From: a virus
Strand: one strand, 5' to 3'
Length of the DNA: 31,255 nt
IMG/VR virus record: IMGVR_UViG_3300020473_000087
Span: 1-31,255 of that record
Shown in pieces: positions 1-7,507 of this stretch. The position numbers and the translations under genes are program-made. How positions within the stretch are numbered: position 1 is the stretch's first letter; each line of letters opens with the position of its first letter. The notes under the pieces are model-generated. The model made no database searches and had not been told where the DNA came from. It worked only from the letters and a program-made list of their open reading frames with translations.

Positions 1-648
1 ATTAATAGTGAAAACTATGATGATACATTAGCATTAATTAAAAAGACTAAAGCAAGAGCTGCTTTTGGTCATCTTGAGGTTAATGGATTTAAGGCAACTC
101 GTGGACATATGATGGAAACGGGAATGGATGTTAGTACTTTTAATAAATTTGAAAAAGTATTTTCTGGACATTTCCATACAAGATCTAATGATGGAAAGAT
201 ATATTATTTGGGGAATCCATATGAGATGTTTTGGAATGATGTAAATGATCCAAGGGGATTTCATATTTTTGATACTGAGACATTAGAGACTACTTCAATT
301 GATAATCCATATAAATTATTCTATAACATATATTATGATGATACCAATTATAAGTTATTCAATGCTACTGAGTATGAGAATAAAATTGTAAAGGTAATTG
401 TTCGTAGAAAAAGCAGTATAAAGGATTTTGATAAGTTTATAGACAAACTTTATTCTGTTGGTGTTCAAGATTTGAAAATTATTGAAAACTTTGATATTCA
501 AGAAAATGAAGAGTTTGAAATAGATGAAGATGAGAATACATTATCAATTTTAAATCGTTATATTGAAGAATCTGAATTTGAGTTTGATAAGAATATTATA
601 AAAAATATTTTTCAAGATCTTTATCGACAAGCTTGCGAGGTAGAGTAA
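1..648 (+). CDS. gp47: Recombination endonuclease subunit gp47 (SbcD/Mre11-like), 5' end missing
   Basis: The frame is open from the first base, so the gene begins upstream and only the last 215 codons are here. The peptides FGHLEVNGF and SGHFHTRS, followed by YLGNPYEMFW, match the C-terminal part of the calcineurin-like phosphoesterase domain of T4 gp47; the GHFH histidines belong to the metal-binding set. In T4, gp47 pairs with gp46 to resect DNA ends for recombination-dependent replication. The last 90 residues are acidic and would form the capping and gp46-binding region. It stops one base before the DUF3110 gene, with gp46 next, so the two complex subunits are probably co-expressed. The identification is firm; the length of the missing part is unknown. 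Confidence 0.93.
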   Translation: MNSENYDDTLALIKKTKARAAFGHLEVNGFKATRGHMMETGMDVSTFNKFEKVFSGHFHTRSNDGKIYYLGNPYEMFWNDVNDPRGFHIFDTETLETTSIDNPYKLFYNIYYDDTNYKLFNATEYENKIVKVIVRRKSSIKDFDKFIDKLYSVGVQDLKIIENFDIQENEEFEIDEDENTLSILNRYIEESEFEFDKNIIKNIFQDLYRQACEVE

Positions 649-649
649 A

Positions 650-931
650 ATGTGGCTCCTCACATTAAAAGATAGACAAGATGATGGTGCTTATGCTGTT
701 CAGGATAGGTATGGTGATAAGGTGCTTTTCTTATTTGAGCAACAGGATGATGCAACAAGATATGCATTAATGCTAGAGGTTGATGAGGTATATCAGAAAC
801 CTATGGAAGTTATAGAGGTGGATACAGAGCTTGCAATTAATACTTGTAAGAGGTATAATTATAAGTATTCAATTATAACTCCTGACGACTTTGTGATTCC
901 CCCCAAGAATGATAACATTTCAGAAGATTAA
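650..931 (+). CDS. DUF3110 family protein
   Basis: A 93-residue protein. The core FLFEQQDDATRYALMLEVD, near residues 28-46, is the hallmark of DUF3110, a family known from cyanobacteria and their phages, where the role is unknown. The motif points to a cyanobacterial host range. It begins one base after gp47 and its last 23 bases overlap the start of gp46, so it is embedded in the recombination-nuclease operon. A GAGG element lies just upstream of the start. There are no signal peptide or membrane segments. The function cannot be stated; the position suggests expression with the gp46/47 complex but does not prove a physical link. Confidence 0.85.
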   Translation: MWLLTLKDRQDDGAYAVQDRYGDKVLFLFEQQDDATRYALMLEVDEVYQKPMEVIEVDTELAINTCKRYNYKYSIITPDDFVIPPKNDNISED

Positions 932-2618
932 ATGGAAGAACTTTCTTTCCACTGGAGACCATTGGAATCAGATAGATTTTCAGCAATATAATACAAATTT
1001 AATAGTAGGTACAAACGGTGCAGGTAAATCCACTATGTTGGATGCACTTACCTTTGTGTTGTTTAATAAAGCTTTTAGAAAGATAAACAAAAGTCAACTT
1101 ATTAATACTGCAAACGAAAGAGATTGTTTAGTGGAAATTGAGTTTGATATTAATGGTCGTGACTATCTTGTAAGACGAGGAATAAAACCAAATATTTTTG
1201 ATATAGAAGTTAATGGAAATCCTTTACATAAGGAAGCAGATGATCGTTCTAATCAGAAAATTTTAGAAGAGAGTATATTAAAAGTTAATTACAAATCATT
1301 TACTCAAATTGTAATCTTGGGTAGTAGCACCTTTGTACCCTTTATGCAATTAACAAGTGTTAATCGTAGAGATGTCATTGAGGATCTTTTAGATATTCGT
1401 ATTTTCTCTGCAATGAATACTTTGATTAAAGAGAATATTAGAGATCAGAAAGAGAAGATAAAGACCTTAAAACTTCGTGAGGAGAATATTAAAGATAAAG
1501 CATCTATGCAAGTAAACTTTCTAAAAGAATTAAAGGAGCAAGGTGATACTAATATAGAATCAACTAATGGTAAAATAAAAACATTACAGATAGAAGTTGA
1601 TGCTCATCTTGAACATAATCAACTTAAAGAATCTACTATATCTGATTTAATTAAAGAGCAGGAAGGACTCACTGGTGCTGGTGAAAAGTTAGTGAAACTT
1701 AATAATATGAAAGGAAAAATATCTCAGAAAGTAGCAACAATTACTAAAGAGCATAAGTTTTTCACAGATAATAAGGTATGCCCTACTTGCACCCAAGATA
1801 TAGAGGAATCGTTTCGTGTAAATAGAATTGCTGACGTTCAAACTAAAGCAGAGGATCTCAAGAAGGGTTATAAAGATCTGGAAGAGACCATTAAATTAGA
1901 ACAAGATCGAGAACGTCAGTTTAACCAATTATCAAAGGAGATTTCTAAACTCAATAATGGCATTTCTCAAAACAATACTCGCATCTCTGGATGTCAGCGA
2001 CAGATCAGGGATTTGGAATCGGAAATTCAGAGATTTACCGACCAACTTGCAAACAGAAATACTGAATATGAGAAGTTAGAAGAACTCAAAGAAAATCTCC
2101 AAAAGACATTAAAAGAATTATCATCAAAAAGAGAAGAAATAGTTCATTACGATTTTGCTTATTCTTTATTGAGGGATGATGGAGTAAAGACAAAAATAAT
2201 TAAGAAGTATCTTCCATTTATTAATCAACAGGTAAATCGTTACCTTCAGTTGATGGATTTCTATATCAATTTTACTTTGGATGAAGAGTTTAATGAAACG
2301 GTGAGATCACCTATTCATGAAGATTTTTCGTATTCATCATTCAGTGAAGGTGAGAAAATGAGAATTGATTTAGCATTACTTTTTACTTGGAGAGAAGTTG
2401 CTAGAGTTAAAAACTCTGTAAATACTAATCTATTAATAATGGATGAGGTGTTTGATAGTTCTCTTGATGGTTTTGGTACAGAAGAATTCTTAAAGATTAT
2501 TCGCTATATAATAAAGGGTGCTAACATTTTTGTTATATCCCATAAGACAGACCTACATGACAAATTTGAAAGTGTCACAAGGTTTGATAAAGTTAAAGGT
2601 TTTTCACGTATAGTATGA
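909..2618 (+). CDS. gp46: Recombination endonuclease subunit gp46 (SbcC/Rad50-like ATPase)
   Basis: A 569-residue SMC/Rad50-type ATPase. Walker A is GTNGAGKST at residues 34-42. A long charged coiled-coil arm follows, with the zinc-hook motif CPTC near residue 291. The ABC signature (SFSEGEKMR, near 478) and Walker B (LLIMDEVFDSSLD, near 507) are near the C-terminus. The length is close to T4 gp46. With gp47 it forms the end-resection complex that feeds UvsX-driven strand invasion and may also degrade host DNA. The start overlaps the DUF3110 gene by 23 bases and the stop overlaps a small ORF by ATGA. All ATPase motifs are intact. Confidence 0.96.
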   Translation: MITFQKIKWKNFLSTGDHWNQIDFQQYNTNLIVGTNGAGKSTMLDALTFVLFNKAFRKINKSQLINTANERDCLVEIEFDINGRDYLVRRGIKPNIFDIEVNGNPLHKEADDRSNQKILEESILKVNYKSFTQIVILGSSTFVPFMQLTSVNRRDVIEDLLDIRIFSAMNTLIKENIRDQKEKIKTLKLREENIKDKASMQVNFLKELKEQGDTNIESTNGKIKTLQIEVDAHLEHNQLKESTISDLIKEQEGLTGAGEKLVKLNNMKGKISQKVATITKEHKFFTDNKVCPTCTQDIEESFRVNRIADVQTKAEDLKKGYKDLEETIKLEQDRERQFNQLSKEISKLNNGISQNNTRISGCQRQIRDLESEIQRFTDQLANRNTEYEKLEELKENLQKTLKELSSKREEIVHYDFAYSLLRDDGVKTKIIKKYLPFINQQVNRYLQLMDFYINFTLDEEFNETVRSPIHEDFSYSSFSEGEKMRIDLALLFTWREVARVKNSVNTNLLIMDEVFDSSLDGFGTEEFLKIIRYIIKGANIFVISHKTDLHDKFESVTRFDKVKGFSRIV

Positions 2619-2755
2619 GAGAATATACTGAAAAGGAATATTGGGACGGTTTAGTTCCCGATAACCTTTTTGATGAGTATCTTAAAAGATACGGTTATGA
2701 GTACACACCACTCAGAAAAAACAATGCAAGTACCAAATTGGAAGCATCACAGTAA
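2615..2755 (+). CDS. Small hypothetical protein coupled to gp46
   Basis: A 46-codon frame beginning at the ATGA overlap with the gp46 stop. The product is acidic and aromatic at the N-terminus (MREYTEKEYWDGLVPD) and no family is recognised. The start/stop overlap is the style used by most real gene junctions in this window, which favours translation. It overlaps the next ORF out of frame by about 59 bases, so one of the two may be wrong or the next may start later, at 2724. Confidence 0.45.
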   Translation: MREYTEKEYWDGLVPDNLFDEYLKRYGYEYTPLRKNNASTKLEASQ

Positions 2756-2903
2756 GAAGGAGAAGAAGCGAACTCTTAAACCACAAGCTCTTCGTGCTGC
2801 AAAGGACAGACGCAGACAGTTGATAAACCGTCTACTGAACCCCACAAAACGTGGGGTTTCGTCGTATAATAGGTTCATAATCAAAAAAACCTATGTTAGT
2901 TAA
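2697..2903 (+). CDS. Small basic hypothetical protein
   Basis: A frame of 68 codons from ATG 2697 (further in-frame ATGs at 2670 and 2724). The middle is strongly basic (KHHSKKEKKRTLKPQALRAA, then KDRRRQL), like a nucleic-acid-binding peptide, but no family is recognised. The 3' third runs through a GC-rich hairpin (2838-2858) and a TATAAT box (2865-2870) and ends inside the start of the VWA gene. If the hairpin terminates transcription, most transcripts would lack the stop codon. Either the C-terminal residues are incidental or read-through is needed. Moderate confidence because of the basic, protein-like core. Confidence 0.5.
   Translation: MSTHHSEKTMQVPNWKHHSKKEKKRTLKPQALRAAKDRRRQLINRLLNPTKRGVSSYNRFIIKKTYVS
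2838..2858 (+). terminator. Hairpin upstream of VWA gene, terminator-like
   Basis: AACCCCAC and GTGGGGTT form a perfect 8-bp stem around the loop AAAAC. The T-tract is short (TTTC), so termination may be weak. It sits 7 bases before a TATAAT box and 35 bases before the VWA gene. The same arrangement recurs at 5159-5192. Confidence 0.6.
2865..2870 (+). promoter_or_regulatory. -10 box upstream of the VWA gene
   Basis: A perfect TATAAT lies 22 bases before the ATG at 2893. The region where a -35 box would sit is occupied by the hairpin, so this is a -10-only element. The 15 bases from 2865 match those from 5187 at 14 positions. Confidence 0.6.
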
Positions 2904-5043
2904 GCACGAAATCAAATCACAACTCGCCAAGTTACTTGCTACTGAGGATTTGATTGTAGAGCATAGAAAGACAGATACTGCTCAGTTTAATGTTCATACT
3001 CGTGTTTTAACCTTACCTAACTGGGAAAGAGCAAGCAATAACATATACGATTCTTTAGTTGCTCATGAAGTTGGTCATGCTCTTTATACACCTGATCAGT
3101 GGGATTGGATGGAGAGAATTCCTCAAACATTTGTAAACATAGTTGAGGATGCAAGAATTGAAAAGTTGATGAAGAGAAAATATGCTGGACTTGCCAAAAC
3201 ATTCTATAACGGTTATAATGAACTTAACGATAAAGATTTCTTTGAGATAGATGGTCAAGATATTAGTGATCTTAATCTTGCTGATAGGACTAATCTATAT
3301 TTCAAGATTGGTTCGTTCATTAATGTATCTTTTTCAATTCCTGAAAAGGAGATTATCAATTTAATTGCAAATGCCGAGACCTTTACTGACACCCTCACAG
3401 CAGCAGAAGCGTTATATAATTTCTGCAAGCAAGAACTTGAAAAGAAACAGAAGGAGCAAGAAAATAACCCTGAATGTGAACAGGATGCTCCTACTGGCAC
3501 TGAAGGTAGCGGCAATTTCTCTACTGACGATGGTAACGATAGTGAGCTTACCGTTCCTGACTCTAGTAGCAATGATACTTTGGAAAACGGGACTGGTGGC
3601 ACTGATAATGTTCCTATCAATAATGGTTCTAATACTGTAGAACCAGTAGAACCTGAAGCACAAACTGTTGAATCATTAGAAGAAAGATTACAAGAACTTA
3701 ACTCATTACAAGGTGCAGAAAATACTTATTTTGAATTACCAAAATTTAAAGTAGAACATTATATTATTTCTAACAGTCAACTTCATGAAGAAATAAGGGT
3801 TTGCTTTGGAGAACAAGAAGAAGAATGGATAAAAAAAGATCGTGTATCTATTTTTGGTAATGGTTTATTTGAACATTCGGATGATGAATTTATAAAATTT
3901 AAGAAGAATGCACAGAAAGAAGTTAATTACTTAGTTAAAGAATTTGAGTGTAAAAAGGCAGCAGATAGTTATGCTCGTACCACTACACATCGTACTGGAG
4001 TTTTAGATACAAGAAAACTTCATACTTACAAATTTAATGAGGATCTTTTTAAGAAGGTTGGTATTGTTCCTGATGGGAAAAATCATGGATTAATATTCAT
4101 ACTTGATTGGTCTGGTTCTATGCAACTTGTACTGAAAGATACATTAAAACAACTTTTCAATTTAATGTGGTTCTGTAAGAAGGTTAATATTCCATTTGAG
4201 GTTTATGCATTTACTAATTGCTATCCTATTAATCAAGAAATTAAACGTTATGAAAAGAAAGCAGGTGTAGTCTTTATTGAAGAGAATTTTTCATTAATGA
4301 ATTTGTTTACTAGTAAAGTAAAAATTAAAGTATTAGAAGAGCAGATGAAGAATGTTTTTCGTCTTGCTAATGCATTTTGTAGAGATACTTATACTACATA
4401 TCAGATTCCAATAGGAATGAGTCTTTCTGGTACTCCATTGAATGAATCTTTAATTATGTTACATTCAATTCTTCCACAATTTAAGAAAGAAAATAATTTA
4501 CAGAAGGTTCAGTGTGTAGTATTGACTGATGGTGAAGCAGCACCAATATCTTATTTTAGAGAAGTTGAACGTCATTGGAATGATGAACCATTTTTGGGAA
4601 GTGCTCATGTTAATGATAGATGTATTTTAAGAAATAGAAAAACAGGTCATACTTATTCTTGTCAAGGATTAGGGTATTGGGCTCAAGTAACAGATCTTTT
4701 ACTTAAAGATTTACGTCAGACTTTTCCTGATATTAATTTTATTGGTATTAGAGTTCTTTCTTCCAGAGATGCTGGTCAATTTGTTCGTACTTATACTGGA
4801 TATGAAGGTGATGAATATGAAACTATAATGAAGAGATGGAAAAAGGAAAAATCTTTTGCTATTAAAAGTTCTGGATACCATACTTACTTTGGTCTTTCAT
4901 CAACTGCACTTGCAAATGATGATGAGTTTGAGGTTAAAGAAGATGCATCAAAGGCAGAAATTAAAAGAGCATTTGTTAAATCCTTAAAGACTAAAAAGAT
5001 GAATAAAAAGATACTTGGTGAGTTTATAGAATTAGTAGCATAA
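2893..5043 (+). CDS. VWA-domain protein with N-terminal HExxH motif (CobT-like partner of CobS)
   Basis: A 716-residue protein in three parts. Residues 1-150 contain HEVGH at 58-62 with a downstream EDAR, the pattern of a zincin-type metallopeptidase. Residues 190-280 are an acidic, Ser/Thr/Asn-rich linker. A von Willebrand factor A domain follows with the MIDAS motif DWSGS at 405-409 and a TDGE loop at about 545. In bacteria VWA proteins work with MoxR/CobS-type AAA+ ATPases in metal chelatases or in complex remodelling; the CobS-like gene follows directly, which supports a complex. Cyanophage annotations often call it peptidase or CobT-like. The substrate is unknown. It has its own upstream terminator/-10 cassette. 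Whether the HExxH site is catalytic is inference. Confidence 0.85.
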   Translation: MLVKHEIKSQLAKLLATEDLIVEHRKTDTAQFNVHTRVLTLPNWERASNNIYDSLVAHEVGHALYTPDQWDWMERIPQTFVNIVEDARIEKLMKRKYAGLAKTFYNGYNELNDKDFFEIDGQDISDLNLADRTNLYFKIGSFINVSFSIPEKEIINLIANAETFTDTLTAAEALYNFCKQELEKKQKEQENNPECEQDAPTGTEGSGNFSTDDGNDSELTVPDSSSNDTLENGTGGTDNVPINNGSNTVEPVEPEAQTVESLEERLQELNSLQGAENTYFELPKFKVEHYIISNSQLHEEIRVCFGEQEEEWIKKDRVSIFGNGLFEHSDDEFIKFKKNAQKEVNYLVKEFECKKAADSYARTTTHRTGVLDTRKLHTYKFNEDLFKKVGIVPDGKNHGLIFILDWSGSMQLVLKDTLKQLFNLMWFCKKVNIPFEVYAFTNCYPINQEIKRYEKKAGVVFIEENFSLMNLFTSKVKIKVLEEQMKNVFRLANAFCRDTYTTYQIPIGMSLSGTPLNESLIMLHSILPQFKKENNLQKVQCVVLTDGEAAPISYFREVERHWNDEPFLGSAHVNDRCILRNRKTGHTYSCQGLGYWAQVTDLLLKDLRQTFPDINFIGIRVLSSRDAGQFVRTYTGYEGDEYETIMKRWKKEKSFAIKSSGYHTYFGLSSTALANDDEFEVKEDASKAEIKRAFVKSLKTKKMNKKILGEFIELVA

Positions 5044-5073
5044 ATATGTTACAGTCAAATAGAGGATCTGAAA

Positions 5074-5148
5074 ATGTCAGACAGTTCTAAGAGTTCTACA
5101 CCTGTCCTATTGAAACCAAAACCCATACGAAAACCAACCAATTCATAA
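5074..5148 (+). CDS. Possible 24-residue microprotein
   Basis: ATG at 5074 opens a 24-codon frame with a GAGGA element about 7 bases upstream. The product is Ser-rich at first and then Lys/Pro-rich (VLLKPKPIRKPTNS). It lies wholly between the VWA gene and the terminator that precedes cobS, so it would be the last gene of the VWA transcript. No homologue is recalled. Chance cannot be excluded at this length. Confidence 0.3.
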   Translation: MSDSSKSSTPVLLKPKPIRKPTNS

Positions 5149-5158
5149 ACTGTCTACT

Positions 5159-5181
5159 GGGGTCACTACGACCCCTTTTTT
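5159..5181 (+). terminator. Rho-independent terminator after the VWA gene
   Basis: GGGGTC and GACCCC form a perfect 6-bp stem around the loop ACTAC, followed by six T residues. This is a canonical intrinsic terminator, ending just before a TATAAT box. Confidence 0.85.
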
Positions 5182-5186
5182 ATTGT

Positions 5187-5192
5187 TATAAT
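5187..5192 (+). promoter_or_regulatory. -10 box upstream of cobS
   Basis: A perfect TATAAT lies 5 bases after the terminator T-tract and 28 bases before the chosen cobS start at 5220. It belongs to the second copy of the terminator/-10 cassette also found at 2823-2879. No -35 box is visible. Confidence 0.65.
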
Positions 5193-5219
5193 ATGTTCAT
5201 ATATAAAACACCTAACATT

Positions 5220-6335
5220 ATGGCTTTTGAACTTAAGATGACCGAACAACAAGCAATCGATGGATTGAGAAGTACCTATGGTACAGAATTCACTGCTGCT
5301 GACGTTCGTGCATTTTGTGCAATGAATAATATTGGTTATCAGACAGTAACCAAAAAAATTCAGAAATATAAAGTATCTAAAGGCAAATGGAATCTTGAAG
5401 TAACTACTAAGGTTGTAGAAGATATTGAACGTTCTTTCAATGCCCCTGCAGTGGAACCAGAAGTAGTAGAAAATTTAGTTCCTGATGCAGACAATACTTT
5501 TATTAAGTTTGGAAACTTTAATGATATAAAGAATATAATTAAATCTAAGATCTTTTATCCAACATTCATTACTGGTCTCTCAGGTAATGGTAAAACAATG
5601 GGAGTTGAGCAAGCATGTTCTCAACTCAATAGAGAACTTATCCGTGTAAACATTACTATCGAAACTGATGAAGATGATCTCATTGGCGGCTTCCGTCTTG
5701 TTGACGGTGCCACAGTCTGGCACGACGGACCAGTTATTCAAGCTCTCAACAGAGGAGCTGTCTTGCTCCTTGACGAGATCGACCTTGCCTCAAACAAAAT
5801 CCTCTGCCTCCAGCCCATCCTTGAGGGTAAGGGAGTTTTCCTTAAAAAAATCGGAAGATTCGTCCAACCAAAGAAGGGTTTCAACGTTATCGCAACCGCA
5901 AACACTAAAGGTAAAGGTTCAGATGATGGACGATTTATTGGAACTAACGTGCTTAATGAAGCCTTCCTTGAAAGATTCCCAGTAACATTTGAGCAAGAAT
6001 ATCCTGCTCCTACTTCAGAACAAAAGATTCTTATGAATGTAGCAGATACTGTTGGTGTTAAAGATGAAGATTTCTGTAAGAGATTAGTAGACTGGGCAGA
6101 TATTATTCGTAAAACTTTCTATGATGGTGGTGTTGAGGAAATTATCAGTACTCGTAGATTGGTTCATATAGTTCGTGCTTATGCAATCTTTGGTAAAAAG
6201 GAGAAAGCAATTGGAGTATGTGTGAATAGGTTTGATGATGATACTAAGCAGTCATTTATGGAATTATATGATAAAGTAGATGCTGACTTTGATTTTAGTA
6301 AAGCAGAAGATGAAGCATATCAGGAGGACGTATGA
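5220..6335 (+). CDS. cobS: CobS/MoxR-like AAA+ ATPase
   Basis: A 371-residue AAA+ protein. Walker A is GLSGNGKT at 119-126 and Walker B is LLLDEID with D185-E186; a sensor-like NVIATANTKGKG follows. This is the cyanophage gene annotated as CobS, after the cobaltochelatase ATPase subunit. In bacteria CobS with CobT and CobN inserts cobalt into the corrin ring; the phage lacks an obvious CobN here, so the true target is unproven. The ATG at 5193 is in frame but lies directly against the -10 box, so 5220 is preferred. The upstream gene encodes a VWA partner. The 3' end is translationally coupled to pebS by an ATGA overlap. Confidence 0.9.
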   Translation: MAFELKMTEQQAIDGLRSTYGTEFTAADVRAFCAMNNIGYQTVTKKIQKYKVSKGKWNLEVTTKVVEDIERSFNAPAVEPEVVENLVPDADNTFIKFGNFNDIKNIIKSKIFYPTFITGLSGNGKTMGVEQACSQLNRELIRVNITIETDEDDLIGGFRLVDGATVWHDGPVIQALNRGAVLLLDEIDLASNKILCLQPILEGKGVFLKKIGRFVQPKKGFNVIATANTKGKGSDDGRFIGTNVLNEAFLERFPVTFEQEYPAPTSEQKILMNVADTVGVKDEDFCKRLVDWADIIRKTFYDGGVEEIISTRRLVHIVRAYAIFGKKEKAIGVCVNRFDDDTKQSFMELYDKVDADFDFSKAEDEAYQEDV

Positions 6336-6955
6336 ATCTCTGGAAAGAATATAAAGATGTCCTTCACGAAACTATCTCACTCCATAATGGGGTGAATAGT
6401 TGTTGGGCAAATTGGAAGGGTAAAGGATCTAATCTTCTAGCAAAGACTTATTCTAATAAGTATCTTATTAAATCTAGAGAGGTTGAGATATGGAGTGATA
6501 ATTCTTGTATCTACAATAATATTCTTTATCCTAAAACGGGATCAAATCTTCCTTGTTTTGGTATGGACTTGATGGCTTTCAATGAGAAGAAAGTTATAAT
6601 AGTATTTGATTTTCAACATCCTGTAGAAAACCATTTACTATCTTTTGATGATCTACCAAAAGCAGAAAAGGAATATAGATTCTTTGAAATGGGTAATCAT
6701 TTTTCAGAAAATATATTTGTAAGATATTGTAAAATGGAAGAAGTGAATGTTTATCTGTCTGAATTTAAAGCATACTTGACTAAGTTCAAAGATATGTTAG
6801 AATTGGAAAAACCCACTGGTATGGATACTGGTGAATATAAAGACTTTGATGCTTATATGACTAGATTAGATCCTGTAGGAGGATATCTTGCTGGTAAGTT
6901 TGGTAAAGAAAAAGCAGAAAGTTTAGTAAATGAATTCTTATTTCAATATGGTTAA
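6332..6955 (+). CDS. pebS: Phycoerythrobilin synthase PebS (ferredoxin-dependent bilin reductase)
   Basis: A 207-residue ferredoxin-dependent bilin reductase. Long stretches such as LPCFGMDLM, KKVIIVFDFQHP, YRFFEMGNHFS and NIFVRYCK agree with PebS of Prochlorococcus phage P-SSM2 as I recall it. The two catalytic aspartates of that enzyme (D105 and D206) correspond to D79 and D180 here. PebS reduces biliverdin IXalpha to phycoerythrobilin in two two-electron steps using reduced ferredoxin. This copy is about 26 residues shorter, lacking the N-terminal extension. A strong AGGAGG ribosome site lies 5 bases before the ATG, which overlaps the cobS stop. No heme oxygenase gene is present in the window, so biliverdin must come from the host or from a gene elsewhere. 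A PcyX-type reductase is the alternative, judged less likely. Confidence 0.92.
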   Translation: MNLWKEYKDVLHETISLHNGVNSCWANWKGKGSNLLAKTYSNKYLIKSREVEIWSDNSCIYNNILYPKTGSNLPCFGMDLMAFNEKKVIIVFDFQHPVENHLLSFDDLPKAEKEYRFFEMGNHFSENIFVRYCKMEEVNVYLSEFKAYLTKFKDMLELEKPTGMDTGEYKDFDAYMTRLDPVGGYLAGKFGKEKAESLVNEFLFQYG

Positions 6956-7505
6956 TGCATGGAGTTTAGCGTGGGAAGAAATGAAAGGAACTATGGATGA
7001 AACTTACCCAATTAAAGTAGATGGGGATGATTACGAACATTCCAAATATTACTATGATTATGATCGGAATGGTGATATGCCAAATCCCTTTCCAGTTGAT
7101 CCACTATCAGATAATGATGATCAAATAGCACATCACATTAATCTAAATAACGAGGGTCAAAACAAGGAGACTATGGCATCAGACGGAAGGTACAAGTATC
7201 ATGAGGATGAAATCCTTAAAGATATTAAAGAGTATGTATCAAGCACTTATAATGGACATTATACTGGGACTAAACATGAGTTTCGTAATGTTCAAACATT
7301 AGACTTAATGGCATCTAGGGATTTAGCATCCGCATTTTGCCAAGCAAACATACTTAAGTATGGTAGTAGGTATGGAAGTAAGGATGGAAGGAATAAGAAA
7401 GACTTGCAAAAGGTAATACATTATGCTATGCTATTATTACATTTTGATGAACACTACGGCAAACCCAAAATGACAACTGGGAACATTGATCACACAATGC
7501 CTTAA
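6948..7505 (+). CDS. DUF3310 domain protein
   Basis: A 185-residue protein from ATG 6948 (an in-frame ATG at 6930 would add six residues). The N-terminal half is acidic and Tyr/Asp-rich. The C-terminal segment FCQANILKYGSRYG, followed by a Lys-rich loop and DLQKVIHYAMLLL, is the DUF3310 signature, a domain found in many phage proteins including the T7 gp1.7 nucleotide kinase. Enzymatic activity here is not shown, and the usual T7 gp1.7 N-terminus is not recognisable. The start overlaps the end of pebS and gp45 follows two bases after the stop, so it bridges the pigment and replication genes. Confidence 0.75.
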   Translation: MVNAWSLAWEEMKGTMDETYPIKVDGDDYEHSKYYYDYDRNGDMPNPFPVDPLSDNDDQIAHHINLNNEGQNKETMASDGRYKYHEDEILKDIKEYVSSTYNGHYTGTKHEFRNVQTLDLMASRDLASAFCQANILKYGSRYGSKDGRNKKDLQKVIHYAMLLLHFDEHYGKPKMTTGNIDHTMP

Positions 7506-7507
7506 TT

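Noticed and set aside
3255-3663. Reverse- and alternate-frame ORFs in the VWA linker
   Set aside because: Shadows of the acidic, low-complexity linker region; no ribosome sites, and the + frame is clearly coding.
3830-3840. Another run of A ending in G (A-rich slippery-like site) in the VWA gene
   Set aside because: No downstream stem and no open alternative frame; shows that the heptamer alone is not evidence of frameshifting.
5193-5219. Longer cobS start at 5193
   Set aside because: This ATG lies directly against the TATAAT box at 5187-5192, so transcripts would begin after it; 5220 starts the familiar MAFELKMTEQQ sequence.
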